In this document: piece after piece, positions 59,024 through 64,000 of the stretch
How positions within the stretch are numbered: position 1 is the first letter of the stretch
Layout: each line of letters begins with the position of its first letter
Position numbers and translations under genes: made by a program
The notes under the pieces: generated by a model
Told to the model about the DNA's origin: nothing
Database searches by the model: none
The model's input: only the letters and a program-made list of their open reading frames with translations
Assembly: GCF_018333215.1 (NCBI RefSeq)
Contig: NZ_BORO01000019.1
Location: 1 to 64,000 of the forward strand
Source of the DNA: Oceanobacillus sp. J11TS1
GTDB taxonomy: Bacteria; Bacillota; Bacilli; Bacillales; Amphibacillaceae
Direction of reading: 5' to 3'
DNA length: 64,000 nt

Positions 59024-59539
59024 TTAACCTAGCACTTTCACAGATTCACGATTAAATGCTGGAAGGTCATCTGGGGTACGACTTGTTACTAATTGATTTT
59101 GACAAACAACAACTTCTTTGTCTTGGAATTTTGCACCTGCATTTTCCAAATCGACTTGGATAGATTTAAAGCCTGTTACTCCGCGGCCTTCTAATGTTTT
59201 TGCTGTAATGAGCAACTGTGGTCCATGACAAATTGCAAAAACTGGCTTTTTCTCATCCATAAAATGCTTTACAAAAGTTACAAAACGATCATTTGCACGT
59301 AAAATATCCGGAGAGAATCCACCAGGAATAAACAATGCATCGAAGTCTTCTGGATTTACATCGTCAATACCTTTATCAATCGTTACTTTGGTACCGTCTG
59401 ATTTCCCCGTTACGGTGTTACCTTGTTCTTTTTCAATTGTAACTACCTCATGTCCAGCTTCTTCAAATGCTTTTTTGGGGCTTGTATATTCCACATCTTC
59501 AAACATGTCTGTAATAACTGTTGCGATTTTTTTACCCAT
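59024..59539 (-). CDS. DJ-1/PfpI family protein
   Basis: Class I glutamine amidotransferase-like fold of the PfpI/YraA branch: glyoxalase/deglycase or stress protease-like role. Nucleophile Cys in FAICHGPQLLI (near residue 104), followed by H; FIPGGFSPDILR holds the conserved Gly/Glu-region. 171 residues. RBS GGAGG region AAGGAGGAATT. Not part of the B. subtilis cluster at this place. YraA or YfkM-type; I cannot tell which. Confidence 0.88.
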   Translation of the reverse strand: MGKKIATVITDMFEDVEYTSPKKAFEEAGHEVVTIEKEQGNTVTGKSDGTKVTIDKGIDDVNPEDFDALFIPGGFSPDILRANDRFVTFVKHFMDEKKPVFAICHGPQLLITAKTLEGRGVTGFKSIQVDLENAGAKFQDKEVVVCQNQLVTSRTPDDLPAFNRESVKVLG

Positions 59540-59660
59540 TTTTAATTCCTCCTTCTATTCATGGTACATATATTATCTTCCCAAGTAAAAGGTATTTCAA
59601 ACATAGCAGATTTGTGTTTCTCCCTAAAATATTTTTGAGTTGAAAGGTCATTTTTTCACC

Positions 59661-59702
59661 AAAAGGAGGATGGAATATAATATCCTATTCCATCCTCCTT
59701 TT
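59661..59702. terminator. terminator after acsA
   Basis: 17-bp near-perfect stem AAAAGGAGGATGGAATA/TATTCCATCCTCCTTTT with a short loop; T-runs on both sides. Confidence 0.82.
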
Positions 59703-59713
59703 TTCTCTTTCCA

Positions 59714-61429
59714 TTAATCTTCTAACGTTGAGGTATCCCCTGTAGGAAGTCCTAATTCCCATGATTTTAATAGTCGGCGCATGATTTTACCACTGCGTGT
59801 TTTAGGGATTGAGTCTTTTACTTCTATTTCTCTTGGCGCTGCGTGTGCACTTAATTCCTTTTTAACAAATTGACGAATTTCTTCTAAAAGCTCATCGCTT
59901 TTTTCATAACCTATGTTCAACGTAATAAATGCTTTAATAATTTCTCCACGCTCTGGATCTGGTTTTCCAATTACTCCTGCCTCTGCAACAGCTGGATGCT
60001 CAATAAGTTTGCTCTCTACTTCAAATGGACCGACACGCTCGCCAGATGTATTAATAACATCATCTAAACGTCCTTGGAACCAGAAATAGCCGTCCTCATC
60101 TCTGTAGGCACTGTCTCCAGATACATACCAGCCATTCACAAAATAACTCTCATACTTTCCTTTATTATTCCAGACCTCTCGCATCATAGATGGCCAGCCA
60201 GCCTTAATTGCTAAATTGCCCATTTGATTTGGAGGGATTTCATTTCCTTCATTATCGACGATAGATGCCTCTATCCCAGGGATTGGTTTACCCATAGAAC
60301 CAGGTCTGATTTCTAGTGTTGGGAGGTTTACAATAACCTGTGCCCCTGTCTCCGTCATCCACCAAGTATCATGGATGCGCAAATCAAATGCCTTTAATCC
60401 CCAGGTGATCACTTCTGGATTCAATGGTTCTCCAACACTTAGGATATGGCGCAACGAAGATAAGTCATATTCCCTGACCTTCTCCTCGCCATGACTTACA
60501 AGCATACGTAAAGCTGTTGGTGCGGTGTACCATACTGTAACGTGATTATCCTGTAACGTCTTATACCAATCGTCTGGGGAAAAACGACCGCCGCGGATCA
60601 CATTTGTCACTCCATGTAACCAAGGCGCAAAAATACCATAGCTTGTTCCCGTTACCCAGCCCGGGTCTGCTGTACACCAGTAAATATCATCCTCTTTTAA
60701 GTCTAATACCCACTCTCCCGTCGCATAATGTTGAATCATCGCATTGTGCACATGTAAAATTCCTTTTGGTTTTCCCGTTGAACCAGATGTATAATGGAGC
60801 AGCATGCCGTCTTCTCTATCCACCCATACAATATCAAAATCTGCTTGCGCATTCTTCATTTCTTGATGGAAATCAATATACTGTTCTCCTTCTTCTTTAT
60901 GCTCACCAACCAACACAATCTTCTCTAAGTTCGGTAATTGATCTTGCGGCACACGGTACAGCAATTCAGGCGTTGTAATTAACATGCGCGCTTCACTGTT
61001 TTCTAATCTATCACCAACAGCTTGCTCCATAAACGCCTCAAACAATGGTCCTGCAATCGCTCCTACTTTTAAAATGCCAAAAAATGCTTGATAGAATTCC
61101 GGGCTTCTCGGCATAAAAAGAAAGACACGGTCTCCTTTTTGCACATCATATTTTTTAAGTACATTAGCAAATTGATTACTCTTTAAACGAAGTTCATCAA
61201 AAGTAACTTTCTCTTCACGATTGGGATCGGAATATAGTAATGCAACCTTATCCTTCTTATCCGGATTTTCTGCGTGCTTATCAATTGCTTCATATGCCAT
61301 ATTTACTTTCCCTGTTTTATTCCAAGAAAAGTTCTTTTTTACATCATCCCAAGAAAAATTCTCTTTGAACTGCTCATAGTTTTTTAAATTATGATTCCCT
61401 TCACGTGCTGGTATAGCTTGCATATCCAT
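59714..61429 (-). CDS. acsA: acetyl-CoA synthetase
   Basis: Activates acetate to acetyl-CoA through an acetyl-AMP intermediate. ANL-superfamily motifs: LHYTSGSTGKPKGILHVH (A3/P-loop), TWWMTETGAQ (A5), YVSGDSAYRDEDGYFWFQGR (A7-A8), and PKTRSGKIMRR (A10, lysine normally acetylated by AcuA). 571 residues, the B. subtilis AcsA size. A cre site lies 24 nt upstream of the start, so CcpA repression is likely. In B. subtilis acsA lies at another locus. Confidence 0.95.
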   Translation of the reverse strand: MDMQAIPAREGNHNLKNYEQFKENFSWDDVKKNFSWNKTGKVNMAYEAIDKHAENPDKKDKVALLYSDPNREEKVTFDELRLKSNQFANVLKKYDVQKGDRVFLFMPRSPEFYQAFFGILKVGAIAGPLFEAFMEQAVGDRLENSEARMLITTPELLYRVPQDQLPNLEKIVLVGEHKEEGEQYIDFHQEMKNAQADFDIVWVDREDGMLLHYTSGSTGKPKGILHVHNAMIQHYATGEWVLDLKEDDIYWCTADPGWVTGTSYGIFAPWLHGVTNVIRGGRFSPDDWYKTLQDNHVTVWYTAPTALRMLVSHGEEKVREYDLSSLRHILSVGEPLNPEVITWGLKAFDLRIHDTWWMTETGAQVIVNLPTLEIRPGSMGKPIPGIEASIVDNEGNEIPPNQMGNLAIKAGWPSMMREVWNNKGKYESYFVNGWYVSGDSAYRDEDGYFWFQGRLDDVINTSGERVGPFEVESKLIEHPAVAEAGVIGKPDPERGEIIKAFITLNIGYEKSDELLEEIRQFVKKELSAHAAPREIEVKDSIPKTRSGKIMRRLLKSWELGLPTGDTSTLED

Positions 61430-61452
61430 CTAATCACCTCATCCTTCCTTAT

Positions 61453-61466
61453 TGAAACCGATTACA
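61453..61466. promoter_or_regulatory. cre site (CcpA operator) of acsA
   Basis: TGAAACCGATTACA fits the catabolite response element consensus WTGNAANCGNWNNCAW at all fixed positions. Lies between the acsA start codon and its upstream AT-rich promoter region. Confidence 0.75.
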
Positions 61467-61662
61467 AATAGAATTAAAAAAGATTTAAATATTTTGGTAA
61501 CTAATTCTATTTTAGAACATTTTGTGACATATTTAAAGAGTTTGTTTTTAAGTTTTCAGATAAAAGGAAGGATACTACTCATAAAATAGCTTGCCAAATT
61601 AGGTTTACAGCAATAAAATCTAGGGTTAACTCACTTACTTTTCATCCACAAGGAAGAGAAAG
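61467..61662. other. acsA upstream region
   Basis: AT-rich, no gene. TAAAAT near 61520 with TTTAAA 17 bp upstream on the minus strand is a possible acsA promoter. Confidence 0.35.
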
Positions 61663-61720
61663 AAAAATCCGAACGATGATTAAATTCTATTGTTAGAATG
61701 TAATTTCGTCCGGATTTTTC
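61663..61720. terminator. terminator after the dicarboxylate symporter gene
   Basis: AAAAATCCGaACGA pairs with TCGTcCGGATTTTT, with an inner TTCTA/TAGAA stem; T-run on both strands. Confidence 0.82.
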
Positions 61721-61768
61721 TCTAATTTATGACAGAGAAGACATAATCAAAGCTCTTTTTATAATAGA

Positions 61769-63010
61769 TTATGCTTTTTTTGTTTTTCTTTCTTTTCGTT
61801 TTTCTCGTTCAGATAAAATATAAGCACATGCGGCATCCCCAGACATGTTTAGAGAGGTTCTTAGCATATCGAGAATACGGTCAATACCAATAATTAACGC
61901 GATACCTTCTACGGGCAGACCAATTTGACCCAACACCATTGCCAGCATGATTAATCCAACACCAGGTACACCTGCTGTACCTACGCTTGCTAATGTGGCA
62001 ACAAGTACAACCATCAATAAATCTGTCATGGTAAGTGGTAAATCATATACTTGCGAGATAAATACAGTCGCAACAGCTTGCATTATAGCTGTCCCATCCA
62101 TATTAATGGTAGCTCCAAGCGGCTGTACAAAGCTGCTGATCTCTTTTTTGACACCAAGATTTTCTTGAGCCGTTTTCATTGCTACAGGAAGTGCTGCATT
62201 GGTGCTAGATGTACTAAATCCAACTACCATGGCTGGAAAGAAACCTTTAAAGAATTTAAATGAATTCCCGCGTCCCAGCAACCAAATAGCAAGAGAGTAG
62301 ACGAGTAAAGCATGTAAAATAAGTCCTGCAATAACAGTTAACATATAACTTAACATCGAACCAACTGCATCCAGTCCAGCCCCACCAATTGCTGATGCAA
62401 TTAACGCAAAAGCACCGTATGGGGCAAATCGCATAATCGTCATAATTAGCCAATTTAAAATTTCATTTGCTTGTTCAAATAAATGATGAATACCTTTTGT
62501 CTTATCACTTAAATAAGCCAGTGCAATTCCTATGAATACAGCAAATGCAATAATTTGCAGCATATCTCCAGATGACATTGCCGCTATAGGATTCTCAGGT
62601 ATGATGTTAATGAGCGTTTCCATAATAGGTGGCGCTTCCCCTGGCGTATAGCCATCCAGATTGGATGTATCAAAAACACCTGCTTTTCCAGGCTTAACCA
62701 AAGAGGCCAACGCTAAACCTAAACTAATAGCGATTGACGTCGTTACTAAGAAGAAAGTAACCGTAAAAACACCAATTTTCCCTAGTTTTGCCGGGTCGCC
62801 AAGTCCTGCTGTTCCTAATACAATAGATACAAATACAAGCGGAACGACTAACATCATAATAAGATTAATAAATATTTGGCCAATTGGGTCTAACACGTAT
62901 TTATTTAATGGGTTATAAAAACTTTCAGGGGCAAATGTCAGAGCCATACCAACAACTGCACCAACAATTAAAGCAATTAATATCCTTTTCGTTAATTTTT
63001 TAGAATCCAT
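61769..63010 (-). CDS. sodium/proton-dicarboxylate or glutamate symporter (DAACS family)
   Basis: Elevator-type secondary transporter of the GltP/DctP family, importing glutamate, aspartate or C4-dicarboxylates. Transport core visible: serine-rich hairpin GFSTSSTNAALPVAM, NMDGTAIMQ, GVPGVGLIM and DRILDMLRTSLNMSGDAA. 413 residues, about 8 TM helices. Ends in a charged tail (SEREKRKERKTKK). Substrate and coupling ion cannot be read. RBS AGGACGAAGA. Confidence 0.9.
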   Translation of the reverse strand: MDSKKLTKRILIALIVGAVVGMALTFAPESFYNPLNKYVLDPIGQIFINLIMMLVVPLVFVSIVLGTAGLGDPAKLGKIGVFTVTFFLVTTSIAISLGLALASLVKPGKAGVFDTSNLDGYTPGEAPPIMETLINIIPENPIAAMSSGDMLQIIAFAVFIGIALAYLSDKTKGIHHLFEQANEILNWLIMTIMRFAPYGAFALIASAIGGAGLDAVGSMLSYMLTVIAGLILHALLVYSLAIWLLGRGNSFKFFKGFFPAMVVGFSTSSTNAALPVAMKTAQENLGVKKEISSFVQPLGATINMDGTAIMQAVATVFISQVYDLPLTMTDLLMVVLVATLASVGTAGVPGVGLIMLAMVLGQIGLPVEGIALIIGIDRILDMLRTSLNMSGDAACAYILSEREKRKERKTKKA

Positions 63011-63372
63011 ATTGTCTTCGTCCTTTCACTATGTTTCTGGGCGTAAACATATCCACTATAAGAGTAATGAAAATTCAGTTAGTTTTTTTATTCTACTAAA
63101 ACTCATTTTTATTTCAGCTGAATAATTCTTACTCTTGATAAACTTTTCATTTTCAATTGGATATCAAACATAGATTTATTGGATTTTTTCTTTTGTAGTT
63201 GAGGAGACTACGTTTCGTACAGGGATTATTCTAGTTAAAGAGTGGGCAAGTTAAATTCTACCACAATATATATGGTGTTGAATAGTGCTATTTTTTTACA
63301 GAGTCTTTCTCCCTTCCCTGTATCTACTCACAGACTTACCGTGAATATTCCCCCATAATATCTATATCAAAC
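63011..63372. other. intergenic region upstream of the symporter gene
   Basis: About 360 bp without a coding frame. 63195-63230 (TTGAGGAGACTACGTTTCGT) may be a decayed repeat. No confident promoter. Confidence 0.4.
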
Positions 63373-63405
63373 AAAAAACTACCTCCTGACCAAAGAAGAT
63401 AGTTT
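63373..63405 (-). terminator. terminator-like hairpin after the XRE gene
   Basis: Minus-strand AAACTATCTTC/GGAGGTAGTTT (two G-U pairs) then six T. It lies 150 nt beyond the stop codon of the gene at 63553. Between them, at 63499-63540, a ribosome-binding-like GGAGGTGATG precedes an 11-codon plus-strand frame of doubtful meaning. Confidence 0.6.
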
Positions 63406-63552
63406 AAATTAAATGATATATATGATAATGAATTCCATTCTAATTGAGAGATTTTCTATGAGGAAATAGATATGCGGTGCTTTTTCATTTAAGCTCATGG
63501 AGGTGATGAATCTAGATGTATAAAATCTCTTCATTTACCAATCTTTTATAAC

Positions 63553-63795
63553 TTAATTATTCCATAAAAATTCTTTGCATTTATTTAATGCATCATTCAA
63601 CTCCTTATCAAATAACATCTTTACATCAATGTCCAATGCGTCTGCTATTTTTTCTAAGGTGTCTACATCAATTTTCGTCTTTCCATTTGAGATATTTGTG
63701 TACCATGCAGGCGTTTTCGAGCATATTTCTGCAATTTGCGTCTTTGTAATCTTTTTTTGTTGTCTAATAAATTCAATTTTCTCATGGATTTGCAC
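63553..63795 (-). CDS. XRE-family helix-turn-helix regulator
   Basis: 80-residue Cro/C1-type regulator; HTH at about residues 18-38 (ITKTQIAEICSKTPAWYTNI) and the following helix LEKIADALDIDVKMLFD. The remainder is a short tail. It faces a second XRE gene at 63951 across a 155-bp control region with paired operator-like sites, so it probably acts as one half of a cI/cro-like switch. The host system is not visible in the window. Confidence 0.85.
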   Translation of the reverse strand: MQIHEKIEFIRQQKKITKTQIAEICSKTPAWYTNISNGKTKIDVDTLEKIADALDIDVKMLFDKELNDALNKCKEFLWNN

Positions 63796-63833
63796 TAAAT
63801 CACTCCTTTCTAAAATTAATATGATTTACTTAA

Positions 63834-63862
63834 ATTATAATTAAGCGTTTTGCGCAAGTCAA
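63834..63862 (-). promoter_or_regulatory. promoter of the minus-strand XRE gene
   Basis: Minus strand TTGACT (63857-63862), 17-bp spacer, TATAAT (63834-63839). The operator-like site at 63841-63853 fills the spacer, ideal for repression. Confidence 0.75.
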
Positions 63863-63896
63863 TATAATGGTCAAATAAAATCTGCAAATCGCTTAA
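63841..63896. promoter_or_regulatory. paired inverted operator-like sites
   Basis: TTAAGCGTTTTGC (63841-63853, plus) and TTAAGCGATTTGC (63884-63896, minus) are 12 of 13 identical and face each other 30 bp apart. The first overlaps the promoter at 63834-63862. Confidence 0.6.
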
Positions 63897-63920
63897 AAAT
63901 CTTTCTGTTTTTATTAAAAA

Positions 63921-63929
63921 TGGTATTAT
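63921..63929 (+). promoter_or_regulatory. promoter of the plus-strand XRE gene (extended -10)
   Basis: TGGTATTAT, an extended -10; no good -35 at 17 bp. About 20 nt before the start codon. Confidence 0.45.
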
Positions 63930-63950
63930 CTCTATATTGAGGTGGATACT

Positions 63951-64000
63951 ATGAAAATTCTTTCGCAACGATTAAGAGAAGCAAGAGAACAAGCTGGATT
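63951..64000 (+). CDS. XRE-family regulator, N-terminus only (runs off the right edge)
   Basis: Starts ATG after GAGGTGG; the visible residues MKILSQRLREAREQAG are a typical first helix of XRE repressors. The gene continues beyond the window, so the domain make-up (for example a LexA-like or ImmA-linked C-terminus) is unknown. Confidence 0.75.
   Translation, partial: MKILSQRLREAREQAG

Noticed and set aside
63499-63545. 11-codon plus-strand peptide after GGAGGTGATG
   Set aside because: Strong ribosome-binding-like sequence but no promoter, no hydrophobic toxin pattern and very short length; noted only in the region entry.

Overview
The window is a piece of a low-GC, endospore-forming Bacillaceae chromosome, from the conserved gene block next to oriC. 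Gene order closely follows Bacillus subtilis from tadA/scr/dnaX to lysS/rrn, read here in reverse: almost all genes are on the minus strand and oriC should lie beyond the right edge. Base composition, protein sequences and the many short interspersed repeats suggest a halotolerant genus such as Oceanobacillus or Virgibacillus. The genus is inferred; the family is much safer.

Layout, left to right: start of a 16S rRNA gene with its promoter region (1-335); lysS; folate genes folK-folB-folP; cysK; hslO-coaX; ftsH; hpt-tilS; yabT-yabS-spoIIE; a plus-strand tRNA-Met; yabR; divIC-yabQ-yabP-rqcP-yabN-yabM; a repeat cluster (21770-22255); spoVT-mfd-fin-pth-ctc; prs-glmU-spoVG-purR-ispE; sspF, veg, yabG; ksgA-rnmV-tatD-metS; abrB (plus strand); rsmI-yazA-trmN6; yabA-ricT-holB-yaaR-darA-tmk-yaaO; csfB, bofA, yaaL, recR-ebfC-dnaX; an accessory insertion (54050-56000) with a type I toxin/antisense RNA locus, namA and a miniature transposon; the SRP RNA gene scr; tadA; yaaI and yaaH on the plus strand; then genes not part of the B. 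subtilis order: a PfpI protease-like protein, acsA, a dicarboxylate symporter and two divergent XRE repressor genes.

Core functions are translation (lysS, metS, tadA, tilS, pth, ksgA, rnmV, rsmI, trmN6, rqcP, 16S, tRNA-Met, SRP RNA), replication and repair (dnaX, holB, recR, mfd, yabA, tmk), folate/cysteine/purine/cell-wall precursors, and a dense sporulation set (spoIIE, spoVT, spoVG, yabP/Q, yabG, sspF, bofA, fin, csfB). Promoter-like sequences for sigma-F (csfB, fin), sigma-G (spoVT), sigma-H (spoVG), sigma-B (ctc) and possibly sigma-K (yabG) can be read in the DNA and fit the B. subtilis regulation of these genes.

Most interesting non-core items: two complete miniature elements with terminal inverted repeats and perfect 8-bp target duplications (22007-22246, 55642-55917); a toxin/antisense RNA pair at 54078-54434; a recent 145-bp tandem duplication after yabA that carries a terminator and a possible 30-codon gene; and a divergent repressor pair with matching operator-like sites at the right edge. 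Several genes expected from B. subtilis are absent here: pabB/pabA/pabC, yazB/dusB, yabE, yabJ, rrnA, xpaC/yaaN.
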